DNA of 64,000 bases from Corynebacterium pseudodiphtheriticum DSM 44287 (lineage in GTDB: Bacteria > Actinomycetota > Actinomycetes > Mycobacteriales > Mycobacteriaceae), in contig NZ_JIAH01000005.1 in NCBI RefSeq assembly GCF_000688415.1, forward strand, positions 62,001 to 126,000, read 5' to 3'. The notes beneath the pieces are model-generated. The model was not told the DNA's origin, made no database searches, and was given only the letters and a program-made list of their open reading frames with translations. Position numbers and translations under genes: made by a program. Numbering within the stretch: position 1 is the stretch's first letter; every line of letters starts with the position of its first letter. Below are positions 48,071 through 56,926 of this stretch, piece by piece.

Positions 48071-48898
48071 ATGAAGCATCCTGCTTATAGTCAGCTTCGT
48101 CCCGTAACCCCTTCGGTGGGCGTGGTGCTATGCGCTAACCCGAGTTACGCGGCATTGGAAGGCACTAACACCTGGATTATTCGCGCAGGTGAAGACGATA
48201 AAGCAATTGTTGTCGATCCCGGGCCAGAAGATGAAGGCCACCTCAATGTGGTTCGTGGAAAAGCCGGCGAGGTGGGGCTGACGTTGCTGACCCACCGTCA
48301 TTACGATCACGCCGACAGCGCTGATCGGTTTCGGCAGCTGACCAACCAGCCAGTACGTGCTTTTGACCCAAGCTACTGCATTGGCGGCGAAGCCTTGCAA
48401 GACGGCGAAATCATTTCTATTGAGGGAGTAACTCCGCAGGTAGAAGTTGTGCACACACCGGGGCATACCTCGGATTGTGTGTGCTTTTTTGTGCGGTCGT
48501 CCACCCCACACGAATCCCAACTTGAAGGCATCATTACCGGCGATACCATCGCTGGGCGCCACACTACGATGATTTCCGAGACGGATGGCGACCTCGGACA
48601 ATACCTGGATACGCTGCGTATGTTGCAGAACCGAGGGCAAGGGGTGCCACTTCTGCCAGGGCATGGGCCGGACCAAGACAATGTGGCTGAGTGGGCCGAA
48701 AAATATTTGGAACGTCGGCAGTACCGTCTGCAACAAATCCGAGAACTGCGCGCTGAGCATGGTAATGATGTGGAATTACAGACGTTGATTGATGCCATGT
48801 ACCAGGATGTGGATCCGGTGTTGCGGCATGCAGCAGAACAGTCGACCAGGGTTGCGTTGCGGTATTTGGATGAGCAGAGCGCCGAGGCGCAGGCTTAA
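48071..48898 (+). CDS. Metallo-beta-lactamase fold hydrolase
   Basis: The 275-residue protein has the HxHxDH motif in LLTHRHYDHADS, later Asp/His ligands in GITGDTIAGRHT and LLPGHGPDQDNV. The C-terminal helical extension is like LACTB2 or glyoxalase II relatives. The physiological substrate is unknown. It follows ridA after 77 bp and ends at a strong terminator. Confidence 0.9.
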   Translation: MKHPAYSQLRPVTPSVGVVLCANPSYAALEGTNTWIIRAGEDDKAIVVDPGPEDEGHLNVVRGKAGEVGLTLLTHRHYDHADSADRFRQLTNQPVRAFDPSYCIGGEALQDGEIISIEGVTPQVEVVHTPGHTSDCVCFFVRSSTPHESQLEGIITGDTIAGRHTTMISETDGDLGQYLDTLRMLQNRGQGVPLLPGHGPDQDNVAEWAEKYLERRQYRLQQIRELRAEHGNDVELQTLIDAMYQDVDPVLRHAAEQSTRVALRYLDEQSAEAQA

Positions 48899-48963
48899 CT
48901 CCTGGAAGTGCAGCTGTGGCCATAGGACACGCCATGCCGGGGGCTGCTGAAGTTAAAAATAAG

Positions 48964-49002
48964 AAAAGCGCTAGTCGGATGTGTTTCCGCTAGCGCTTTT
49001 TT
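48964..49002 (+). terminator. Intrinsic terminator after the MBL-fold gene
   Basis: AAAAGCGCTAG pairs with CTAGCGCTTTT, with an inner CGGA/TCCG pairing and six T residues. It lies between convergent genes and serves the plus strand; the A-run makes it usable for the glxR transcript too. Confidence 0.9.
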
Positions 49003-49089
49003 CTGCAAGCTCTGGCTAGGCGCTAGGTGCTAGGTGCTTAGCTTTTCCCGCCCGAACTTGCTTAACGAGGCTTGGGAAGCGAATTCTGC

Positions 49090-49773
49090 TTAACGGGCGC
49101 GACGTGCGAGGTGTTCGGTATCGACGATGAGCACGGACTTGCCCTCCAGGCGAATCCAGCCACGGTGCGCGAATGTCGCGAGAGCTTTGTTCACTGTCTC
49201 ACGGGAAGCACCGACCAGCTGCGCAATCTCTTCCTGGGTCAGGTCGTGGTTCACGCGTAGTGCCCCACCTTCCTGGACACCGAAACGGTTAGCCAGTTGC
49301 AATAGGGTCTTGGCCACGCGGCCAGGCACATCGGTGAAGATCAAGTCCGCCAAGGAAGCGTTAGTGCGGCGTAGACGGCGAGCGAGTACGCGCAGTAACT
49401 GTTGTGCAATCAGCGGATGGTCAGAGACCCATTTCTGCAGCATCTCTGAATTCATCGTGGCCGCGCGGACTTCGGTAACACAAACTGCGGAAGAAGTACG
49501 TGGGCCAGGATCGAAGATGGACAGCTCGCCGAACATATCGGAAGGCCCCATGACCGTCAGTAGATTTTCGCGGCCATCTGGGGCGTGGCGCGCGAGTTTA
49601 ATCTTGCCGGAAGTGATGATGTACAGGCGATCGCCCGGCTCACCTTCCTCGAAAATGGTGGTTCCCCGCGGATATTTGACGGTTTCCATCTGCTCGATGA
49701 GGTTGTCGACGGCTTCTGGGTCGACACCCTGGAAAATACCCGCGCGCGAGAGAATCTCGTGTACTTCTTCCAC
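49090..49773 (-). CDS. glxR: cAMP receptor-type global regulator GlxR
   Basis: The 227-residue protein has the cyclic nucleotide domain ([37 protein letters not shown] with the phosphate-binding Arg) and the DNA-reading helix-turn-helix [20 protein letters not shown]. It binds TGTGA-N6-TCACA sites and controls carbon metabolism. The sequence is nearly identical to C. glutamicum GlxR as I recall it. GGAG lies 7 bp before the GTG start. No nth gene follows upstream (see findings). Confidence 0.97.
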   Translation of the reverse strand: MEEVHEILSRAGIFQGVDPEAVDNLIEQMETVKYPRGTTIFEEGEPGDRLYIITSGKIKLARHAPDGRENLLTVMGPSDMFGELSIFDPGPRTSSAVCVTEVRAATMNSEMLQKWVSDHPLIAQQLLRVLARRLRRTNASLADLIFTDVPGRVAKTLLQLANRFGVQEGGALRVNHDLTQEEIAQLVGASRETVNKALATFAHRGWIRLEGKSVLIVDTEHLARRAR

Positions 49774-49880
49774 TTCTGACTCCTTGGACTAACTTCGGTT
49801 AGCTGAAATAGCTGTAGTAATATACCCCACCTTAGTGGGCTGACTGCATTGGCGGGTGCGAATGCGAAGATTGATTATAT

Positions 49881-50003
49881 TTACGCTTTTGTCACACCGC
49901 TAGGGTTCTCTGCTGCGCTAGCCAAAACCCCCGCTTCTAGCTTTTCCATTGCCATAGCAAAAACAGCCAAGGCGATGGGAACGATTATAGTGAGAGCAAT
50001 CAT
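49881..50003 (-). CDS. 40-residue single-span membrane peptide
   Basis: The ORF starts MIALTIIVPIALAVFAMAME and ends in a polar tail (SAAENPSGVTKA), predicting one membrane span. It is in the gap upstream of glxR, divergent from the TlpA-like gene. GAAGG is close before the ATG, tighter than ideal. Similar tiny frames near glxR exist in corynebacteria as I recall, but this is not certain. Confidence 0.5.
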   Translation of the reverse strand: MIALTIIVPIALAVFAMAMEKLEAGVLASAAENPSGVTKA

Positions 50004-50131
50004 GCCTTCATTCTAGTAAACGTGACCTACTTTTGTGGTGCTCGCATCGCGCATTCTCGTGGGCGGGTGTTGTTTCGGCAGGTTATGGCTTTGTCTGGGG
50101 GCTGTGTGACGTGGCTGTATTAGTCTAGTGC

Positions 50132-50815
50132 ATGATGAATAAACAGATCGCACTTATTAGTGTTATTGGCCTTGTGCTTAGCGCCGCGGTGGGCTTTGGT
50201 GCTTATGCCATGCTGCATAGTTCGACAGGTCACGTCGCGGGAGAAACGGCTGTAAGCAATAAAGCTGAGAGCCCAGCTGGCGAGGCAATGAAGGGTTCCG
50301 TGGCTCAGGATGAGGGGGCGGGCTTACGACGCCCGGCCTGTCCGAGCTTGGAAATTCCTGGTGCGCAAGTGCAGCTGCCGTGTTTATCGGAACAGGCAGT
50401 GACCGACGTTGACAAAAATGATGAACTCTCAACTGATGAGAAGAACGAGGCCATTGGCGGCGATGCCGGTGCGGCTGGCGACGAAATTACTGTTGTGAAT
50501 GTGTGGGCTTGGTGGTGCCAGCCTTGCCGGGAGGAAATACCTTATCTGCAGGAAGTCCAAGATAAGCACCCTGAATGGCAGGTCGTCGGCGTGCACGCCG
50601 ATAAAAACGCGAAAAACGGCGCCGGGATGCTGGATGAAATGGGCGTAGATTTTGTCAGTTACCAGGATTCTCACAATACCTTTGCTTCTGAACTCGGTTT
50701 ACCTGGCGTGATTCCCATTACCATTGTGTATGTAGGAAACGAGCAGAGGAAAGTGTTTGTCCAACCATTCCGCTCAACAGAGGAAATTATCGAAAGCATA
50801 GAAGGTGTTTTGTAG
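50132..50815 (+). CDS. Membrane-anchored TlpA/ResA-type thioredoxin
   Basis: The 227-residue protein has one N-terminal membrane anchor (about 5-28), a long linker, and a thioredoxin domain with WCQPC (Cys129, Cys132) and the cis-Pro region GVIPITIV. Two further Cys (in RRPACPSLEI and QLPCLSEQ) lie outside and may form a disulfide. Role: disulfide reduction or cytochrome c biogenesis at the outer face of the membrane. It overlaps the next gene by one base. Confidence 0.9.
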   Translation: MMNKQIALISVIGLVLSAAVGFGAYAMLHSSTGHVAGETAVSNKAESPAGEAMKGSVAQDEGAGLRRPACPSLEIPGAQVQLPCLSEQAVTDVDKNDELSTDEKNEAIGGDAGAAGDEITVVNVWAWWCQPCREEIPYLQEVQDKHPEWQVVGVHADKNAKNGAGMLDEMGVDFVSYQDSHNTFASELGLPGVIPITIVYVGNEQRKVFVQPFRSTEEIIESIEGVL

Positions 50816-51564
50816 TGATAGCGAACTCTGATCATCCTGGCTGCAACATTGCAGTCCAGCCAGAGCAAGCTCCACAATGGTTAGGGAAACTCGCCGGGCT
50901 GCACGAAGATAGCTTGCAGAAGTATCTGCCAAACCGAAGTGCAGAGGAATTCAATCTGCCAAAGCCGAAAACCATCAAAAAGGCTGCGGTGTTAATACTG
51001 TTTGGGGGCTCCCAAGCCCCTGCTGGCGACGGTGGTGCCCCGGACGATGCGACAGTCTTATTGACCCACCGCCACCCCGGGATGCGTAGCCATTCAGGCC
51101 AAATTGCTTTTCCTGGTGGCCGGATTGATAACACCGATCTTTCGCCGGTTGATACTGCGTTGCGGGAAGCCTGGGAAGAAACAGGGTTGAACCGGAACAA
51201 CGTGACCCCGCTGAAGCAATTTAATGAGTTGGCTATTCCAGTGACAGGAAACCAGGTGCACCCCGTGTTGAGCTACTGGGATAAGCCATCCGAAGTCGCC
51301 GTGACTAGCCCGGAAGAAGCAGATGATGTTTTCACTGTCCACGTCGGCGAACTATTGAGGCCGGAAAATCGGTTTGCCATTGGCCACGGGAACTGGGTCA
51401 GTCCGGCCTTCCGGGTGCGGGATTATGTGATCTGGGGGTTTACCGCAGGATTATTGAATGCGGTTTTCCACTATTCGGGGTGGGAACGAGATTGGAATAA
51501 GACAGATGTTTTCGACTTGCGCGAGAGCTTAGCAAAATCGCGTAATAATGAAGCGCTTCGTTAG
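50815..51564 (+). CDS. NUDIX hydrolase, CoA pyrophosphatase-like
   Basis: The 249-residue protein has the Nudix box GGRIDNTDLSPVDTALREAW followed by EETGL, and the preceding LLTHRHPGMRSHSGQIAFPG, which is the UPF0035 signature of NudL/CoA diphosphatases. Its GTG start overlaps the TlpA-like stop, so translation is coupled. Order equals the Rv3672c position in M. tuberculosis. Confidence 0.9.
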   Translation: MIANSDHPGCNIAVQPEQAPQWLGKLAGLHEDSLQKYLPNRSAEEFNLPKPKTIKKAAVLILFGGSQAPAGDGGAPDDATVLLTHRHPGMRSHSGQIAFPGGRIDNTDLSPVDTALREAWEETGLNRNNVTPLKQFNELAIPVTGNQVHPVLSYWDKPSEVAVTSPEEADDVFTVHVGELLRPENRFAIGHGNWVSPAFRVRDYVIWGFTAGLLNAVFHYSGWERDWNKTDVFDLRESLAKSRNNEALR

Positions 51565-51599
51565 CGGTGGCTGGCGCAGGAAGCGAGTAGGATTTCCCC

Positions 51600-52796
51600 G
51601 TGGCAGAATCAATTTTCGTTGACCTTATTATTCTTCTGGTCATTGTGACCAGTATTGGCATCGGTTGGCGGCAAGGCGCAATTGCGTCCATCCTGTCTTT
51701 CATCGGAGTGATCTCCGGATTAATCATTGGAGGCGCCGCCGCGCCGATGCTGATGGGACTGACTGAGCACACATTGGCGCGCTTTGTTTTGGCGATCGGC
51801 AGTCTAGTTGTGAGTGCTGGTATTGGCCATTTAGTAGGTATTTCGCTCGGGCTGAAATTGCGCGAAAGCATGCGCCTGAAATCATTACAGACGGTGGATT
51901 CTGCGATCGGTTCGGTGGCCCAAGCCGTGGCTGTTTCAGTCTTGATCTGGCTGGTGTCGATCCCGCTTGTGACCGGTACTAGCGGTGCGTTTAGCCAGAT
52001 GTTGCGTAGCTCTGCGGTGCTTAGCGCGATGAATTCGCTAGCGCCAGAACGCGCGGGGCAACTGCCAGCCCAGATTTCAGCGATGCTCAACGAATCTGGG
52101 CTGCCGCCACTGGTGTCTCCGTTTGAAAACCACCCGGAACCCCACGAAGTTGAAGCCCCACGTATCAACGTCGACAATGAACAGATGGTGCATGCTGTGC
52201 GCCCTTCGGTCATTCATGTGATGGGAGAATCCGATCAGTGCCGCAGGCGGTTGATGGGCACGGGGTTTGTGGCGCAGGATGATTATATTCTCACCAACGC
52301 CCATGTAGTTGCCGGAACCCAGAGCGTACGCGCTGATACCGTGGTCGGGCTCCGTGATGCTGAGGTGGTTTACTACAACCCAGACATTGATATTGCGGTA
52401 CTGCATGTTCCGAACCTAGGGTTACCTGTTCTGCCATGGGCAGAACAGCCAGCATTAAGCGGTGACGATGCAGTGGTGATGGGCTTTCCACAATCCGGGC
52501 CCTTTGAGGCTTCGCCTGCACGTGTGCGGGACCAGATCCGGATTTCCGGCCCTGATATTTATGCCCAAGGCCGGGTAGAACGTGAAGTCTATACACTGCG
52601 CGGAAATATTCGACAGGGAAATTCTGGCGGGCCAGTCACCACTGATGACGGGCGCGTGATCGGCATGGTTTTTGGTGCTGCAGTGGATAACTCAGATACC
52701 GGCTATGCCCTGACCGCTGAAGAAGTGCGCCAGCAAGTTGGCGAGTTCGGTGCCCTGCGCGCACCAGTAGAAACCGGTGCTTGTGTTGCTCAGTAG
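51600..52796 (+). CDS. marP: MarP-type membrane serine protease
   Basis: The 398-residue protein has a CvpA-like domain with four spans (about 1-130) and an extracytoplasmic trypsin-fold domain with catalytic His235 (TNAHVV), Asp264 (DIDIAVL) and Ser342 (GNSGGP). MarP in M. tuberculosis protects against acid and is activated by a disulfide. Two Cys (in DQCRRRLM and the C-terminal GACVAQ) could form that bond. GTG start; AGGA lies eight bases upstream. Confidence 0.93.
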   Translation: MAESIFVDLIILLVIVTSIGIGWRQGAIASILSFIGVISGLIIGGAAAPMLMGLTEHTLARFVLAIGSLVVSAGIGHLVGISLGLKLRESMRLKSLQTVDSAIGSVAQAVAVSVLIWLVSIPLVTGTSGAFSQMLRSSAVLSAMNSLAPERAGQLPAQISAMLNESGLPPLVSPFENHPEPHEVEAPRINVDNEQMVHAVRPSVIHVMGESDQCRRRLMGTGFVAQDDYILTNAHVVAGTQSVRADTVVGLRDAEVVYYNPDIDIAVLHVPNLGLPVLPWAEQPALSGDDAVVMGFPQSGPFEASPARVRDQIRISGPDIYAQGRVEREVYTLRGNIRQGNSGGPVTTDDGRVIGMVFGAAVDNSDTGYALTAEEVRQQVGEFGALRAPVETGACVAQ

Positions 52797-52834
52797 CCGG
52801 TTGGCAGGTATGCCGTTTTAGTTTTCATGCTCTA

Positions 52835-53806
52835 TTAACGACCGTCCTGGCTGCTGCCAGTACTAGTTAGCTCTGCCTGTTGCCACTGTTTAATTTGTTC
52901 ACGCACCATCCGCACGAATGCTTGGGGGCGCTCTATATGCGGTAGGTTTTTTGTTCCCTGCATAGTCACGGCGGTCCAAGGAGCGCGCATGCGTTGTGCG
53001 CTACGTGCCGTGAGTTTTTTCCACAGGCTTTGATCCGCGTGCACCATGGTTACAGGCACCTTTACTGGCTGATCCAGCCAACTACCAGAACCAAAACTGA
53101 GCAAGTGCCGGTTATGCTGTAGGGCCACCGCACGGGTGTGGCCAATCTTAGATGCCCGCACACGCAGGTTTAATTCGTTAGCAAATTCCGGAGTGTCGTG
53201 GAATTCTGCGGTGGTTTCGCTGCGCAAATTGCGCCGGTATAACCATTCGAATCGTTGGGGAAACGGCAGGTAGAAAAAGGATGGCAAACGCATGATCGCG
53301 GCGCGCAGCAGAATCCATAAAAAATTCCAGGGTTGGGTTTGCACGGTTTTTCGAAGATCGACCGGGTGCGGGCTGGCGATGGCGATGAGACCACGGACCT
53401 GGTCTGGATATTTGCTAGCAAGCGCCCAGCTTAGAGCACCGCCAACGTCGTAGCCTATGAGATAAGCGGAATCGTATCCCAGAGCCGAAATGATGCCAGA
53501 AATTTGCCCGGAATCGCTGCGAATATCTTGGCCTGCGGAAACCGGTGGATGGTCCGACATGCCGTAGCCACGTAAATCCACAGCGACGACGTGGAAGCCG
53601 GCGTCGGCAAGTTCTGCGATGATGTGGCGGTATTCAAACCAACCACTAAAGGCCCCGTGTAACAACATAATCAGCGGATCAGTAGTGGAACCAGCGCTGA
53701 CGGTGTGCAAACGGAGGCCATGAGTATGAACGTGTCCGTGCTGGAATGGACCGTCTAATTCAACGATGGACGGCGAAAGCTTAGCGGAACGTTTGGGCAT
53801 GCCCAC
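52835..53806 (-). CDS. Alpha/beta hydrolase, epoxide hydrolase type
   Basis: The 323-residue protein has HGAFSGWFEYRHII (oxyanion region), the nucleophile elbow IGYDVGGALSW with Asp120, and a C-terminal His in NLPHIERPQ. An Asp at the elbow marks epoxide hydrolases or dehalogenases rather than esterases. The substrate is unknown. Syntenic with EphE (Rv3670) beside marP. Confidence 0.85.
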   Translation of the reverse strand: MGMPKRSAKLSPSIVELDGPFQHGHVHTHGLRLHTVSAGSTTDPLIMLLHGAFSGWFEYRHIIAELADAGFHVVAVDLRGYGMSDHPPVSAGQDIRSDSGQISGIISALGYDSAYLIGYDVGGALSWALASKYPDQVRGLIAIASPHPVDLRKTVQTQPWNFLWILLRAAIMRLPSFFYLPFPQRFEWLYRRNLRSETTAEFHDTPEFANELNLRVRASKIGHTRAVALQHNRHLLSFGSGSWLDQPVKVPVTMVHADQSLWKKLTARSAQRMRAPWTAVTMQGTKNLPHIERPQAFVRMVREQIKQWQQAELTSTGSSQDGR

Positions 53807-53860
53807 ACTGTACCCCAGGCACCTAAGCCTGGGGTGGTGGCATAGCTGGGGTTTATGAGA

Positions 53861-54364
53861 TTAGGTGTACATTCCCGATGGGCCTTCCAGCGATTTGCTG
53901 GCCGAACCCGGACGAAGCTTCTTCAGCTCGCCTACTGATTCAATGGTTGCTTTTGGCGCTTGGATCTTCTTTACCTTCTTTACACCAATCAGCGCGACGA
54001 CGGCTGCAATAACCAACATCACCAGGAAGACGATGAGAAATGCTGCCCAGCGCTGCAGCCACAGGTGGGCCAGCAGTTCTGCGAGGAAGAAGAACAAGAA
54101 AAACGAGCTATACAAGGCGACGGTGCCTGCTACGGCAAACATGCCACCGCCGATGGCGCCCTTTTTTGCTTCACCGGCAAGCTCCGTTTTGGCAAGCTCA
54201 ATCTCTGCGCGTACCAGGCTAGAGATTTGGGTAGTGGCATTAGAAACTAAATCGCCGATAGAAGTTTCCCCTGGTTTGGCGGTATCAGCATCACTTAAAG
54301 GGATTGAATCCACTTTTGGGTTAAAATCATCGGTGCCATCGGTGAAAAGTCCTTGCTTGCTCAC
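53861..54364 (-). CDS. Phage holin family (superfamily III) membrane protein
   Basis: The 167-residue protein has a polar N-terminus, SIGDLVSNATTQISSLVRAE and LAKTELAGEAKKGAIGGGMF, then two hydrophobic spans separated by a short turn. This is the Actinobacteria-specific holin-like family, present in non-phage genomes, function unknown. Its start overlaps the stop of the HAD phosphatase gene by four bases (ATGA). Confidence 0.85.
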   Translation of the reverse strand: MSKQGLFTDGTDDFNPKVDSIPLSDADTAKPGETSIGDLVSNATTQISSLVRAEIELAKTELAGEAKKGAIGGGMFAVAGTVALYSSFFLFFFLAELLAHLWLQRWAAFLIVFLVMLVIAAVVALIGVKKVKKIQAPKATIESVGELKKLRPGSASKSLEGPSGMYT

Positions 54365-55344
54365 GCTATACCTTCCCTTGCTTTTCGCAGAATATTCGCA
54401 GAAATCGTGTGTTGGTTAATAATTGTACGTCGTATGGCTCTAGCTGTGGAGTTTAGGTATCTCCCGGTGTTTTCTGTGAGTGCTTGCGCTGTCTCCAGGA
54501 CAGATGCTTCCTGCTTGTTTGGTGCATAACACTTGCTAAGCAGGGTCCCTGCGGTGATTAATGCGATGACTCCAGCGAGCAGGCCAGCGCCGATGCCGAT
54601 TTCTTTTGCTCCGGGCATTTGGAACAGTGGTGCCGGATCTTTGAAACTGCGGATTTCCCAGCCACGTTCTAGGGCAAGCTTTTTTAGTGGGCGGTCCGGG
54701 TTAACTGCAACCGGGTTACCCACTAGTTCCAGCATGGGCGCATCCGTCACAGAGTCGGAATAAGCAAAGCTTTGTTGCAGTTCATAGCCGTGTTTGCCGA
54801 CAAGCGTCGTGATCGCTTCGGCTTTTGCCGTGCCTTTGCAATAAAACTCGACTACCCCGGTGAACGTGCCGTCAACAATTTCCAGTTCGGTGCTGATGAC
54901 TTCGGTGATGCCAAGCTCTTCCGCGATCGGTTCCACGAGCTGCCGGGCCGATGCTGAAATGATAATGACCTCGTGGCCTGCTTTTTTGTGGGCTTGGATC
55001 AGTTCCCGGGCTTCGCTATAAATCGCTGGGGTCAGCACGTTGTGCATGGTCTCGCGTACGATTTCGCGGACTTGTTTTTCTGACCAACCGGTGATCATGG
55101 AGGTCAGTTGGTCGCGGGTGGAGTCCATTTGCGTGCTGGATTGCCCAGCGAGCATATAGCTGGCTTTTGCTAAAGATAGGCTCAGTGCATCCTGCGGGGT
55201 GATCAGTCCGTTGTGCAGGAATTCGCGGCCGTAAGCAAACGCAGAAGAGGTGGCAATAATCGTTTTGTCCAGGTCAAAAAACGCTGCCACTTGACCGGGC
55301 TGCGCCTCGGTGTCGCTGGCGGCGGTGCTGTGAGAATTGTCCAT
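54361..55344 (-). CDS. HAD-IB family phosphatase, SerB-like
   Basis: The 327-residue protein has the HAD nucleophile motif FFDLDKTIIATSSAF (Asp24, Asp26), Ser motif II in VIIISASARQLVE, and Asp motif IV in SYSDSVTDAPMLELVG read as YSDSVTD. A C-terminal membrane segment (about 248-270) follows. It is annotated as SerB in corynebacteria, but the membrane tail suggests a role other than serine synthesis. It is upstream in a two-gene operon with the holin-like gene. Confidence 0.88.
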   Translation of the reverse strand: MDNSHSTAASDTEAQPGQVAAFFDLDKTIIATSSAFAYGREFLHNGLITPQDALSLSLAKASYMLAGQSSTQMDSTRDQLTSMITGWSEKQVREIVRETMHNVLTPAIYSEARELIQAHKKAGHEVIIISASARQLVEPIAEELGITEVISTELEIVDGTFTGVVEFYCKGTAKAEAITTLVGKHGYELQQSFAYSDSVTDAPMLELVGNPVAVNPDRPLKKLALERGWEIRSFKDPAPLFQMPGAKEIGIGAGLLAGVIALITAGTLLSKCYAPNKQEASVLETAQALTENTGRYLNSTARAIRRTIINQHTISANILRKAREGIA

Positions 55345-55614
55345 GAAGACCTGCCGTAAAACGTATGTGATTGTTGGGGTAAAAGTTAACGATTGTTGCC
55401 TGCTGTTACAAGAACTATCTTAGTTGGCTTATCTCTGCAATGTTTGGGCTTGTTACAGATTGGATGGTGGGGTGAAGGATTTTAGGGGGAAGCAGCAGGG
55501 TTTTTGAGGGTTATTCACAGTTATCTAGTTGATAAGGCCACAAATTCGGCGGGTTGTCCACAGAATCACCCCAGGTCATTGAGCTTCTATTCCATTCCGG
55601 CTTGGCTAGAGACC

Positions 55615-56829
55615 ATGAGCGCACAAGATTCATCCATCGTCATCGCCATTGCAGATCCCACTCTGCGTACTGAGGCGATTCATATTGCGGCAGCCACCGG
55701 TCATCGGGCGGTCACAGCCACTGATGAACGCGATATCTACCGGCTTGGTGCACGGGCCGAAGCAATCATTCTTGATGCTGATTACGCCGATCTTTTGACG
55801 GAATCTGCGGCACGCCGCGACCAGCAGAGCAGCCCTATTTATCTGGTGTGTTTAGATCCGGGGCCGGTCGACGAACAACTAGTCCGTGATTGTGGCGCGG
55901 AAGTCGGGTACGTGATTCCTTCACAAAACAAAGAATTTCTCATTACTTTAGGAGAACAATCGCGCCCCGCAGAGGCACAGACACCCGCACCCCGCCCCAG
56001 GGCAGCTACGGCATTGCCCAATTCCGCACGTTTGCAGCGACCCTTGTCCAACCGCATTTCTGAGCAACGCTATCCAGCACAGTTTGCGCCGCCGCAGTCT
56101 GCATCACGACGCCACCCACACTTGACCATCGCGGTGCTCTCATCCGGCGGCGGAGCTGGAGCTTCGACGGTGGCAGCAGCGATTTCCCGGGTGGCTGCAC
56201 ATGAAAACGTTGGTGCAGTAACGCTGATTGATGCAATTGATCATTCTGGCGGTTTGGACCTGCTGTTGGGGATTGAAAAACATGATGGATTGCGGTGGCC
56301 AGATTTGAACTTGGGTGACGGCCGCGTCAATGCCAGCGACCTCCGTGCCTGTTTGCCTACTACCGATGACGGTATCGCCGTGTTGACCGAACGACGCACT
56401 AATGACGGAACAGCAAGTTTTGGCGACCGGGAAGAAATTGAAACTGTGCTTTCCACGCTGCACAGCGAACCCGGGCTTTCCGTTATCGATGCTAATCCCT
56501 GGCACATTCCGCGTTCGATTGATGCGGCAGTGTTGATCTGCCCGGCAGAGCTACGCTGCGCGGCCCGAGCAGCACATTTAAGCACGCAGCTGTCTGGAAC
56601 GCATACCCCACACAGCCTGGTGGTCCGGCACCGCCAGTGGTCAGCACTCAGTATCGAGGAAATGGAAAACCTTGTACGAAGCCAGGTCATTGCAGAAATC
56701 GGCACCCTCAAACGTCTGACAAAAAGCACTGAGAGCGGTGGGCTGCCAGACAGAATTCCGAAACCACTGTCGATCGTCGCTCACGCTGTACTCGCGGAAT
56801 ACGGGTGGAATACCGCCGAGACCCACTAA
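55615..56829 (+). CDS. CpaE/TadZ-like protein of the helicase/secretion neighbourhood
   Basis: The product of about 404 residues has an N-terminal response-regulator-like region (IAIADPTLRTEAIHIAAATG) and a MinD-like domain (about 155-380) with a deviant P-loop in IAVLSSGGGAGASTVAAAIS and LIDAIDHSGGLDLLLG. It belongs to the actinobacterial CpaE homologues known to accompany Tad genes and a DECH helicase. It probably positions the secretion machinery. The ATG at 55615 fits the domain start; the frame opens at 55504. It heads the operon, 97 bp before tadA. Confidence 0.85.
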   Translation: MSAQDSSIVIAIADPTLRTEAIHIAAATGHRAVTATDERDIYRLGARAEAIILDADYADLLTESAARRDQQSSPIYLVCLDPGPVDEQLVRDCGAEVGYVIPSQNKEFLITLGEQSRPAEAQTPAPRPRAATALPNSARLQRPLSNRISEQRYPAQFAPPQSASRRHPHLTIAVLSSGGGAGASTVAAAISRVAAHENVGAVTLIDAIDHSGGLDLLLGIEKHDGLRWPDLNLGDGRVNASDLRACLPTTDDGIAVLTERRTNDGTASFGDREEIETVLSTLHSEPGLSVIDANPWHIPRSIDAAVLICPAELRCAARAAHLSTQLSGTHTPHSLVVRHRQWSALSIEEMENLVRSQVIAEIGTLKRLTKSTESGGLPDRIPKPLSIVAHAVLAEYGWNTAETH

Positions 56830-56926
56830 CCCCACATCTCATCTATTAGATGCGCAGACATCAGCCGTCGGCTGCAGGCGTGAGTGTTCTCGAAGACCAA
56901 AACCTCTATGAACTGAAAGTGAAATT

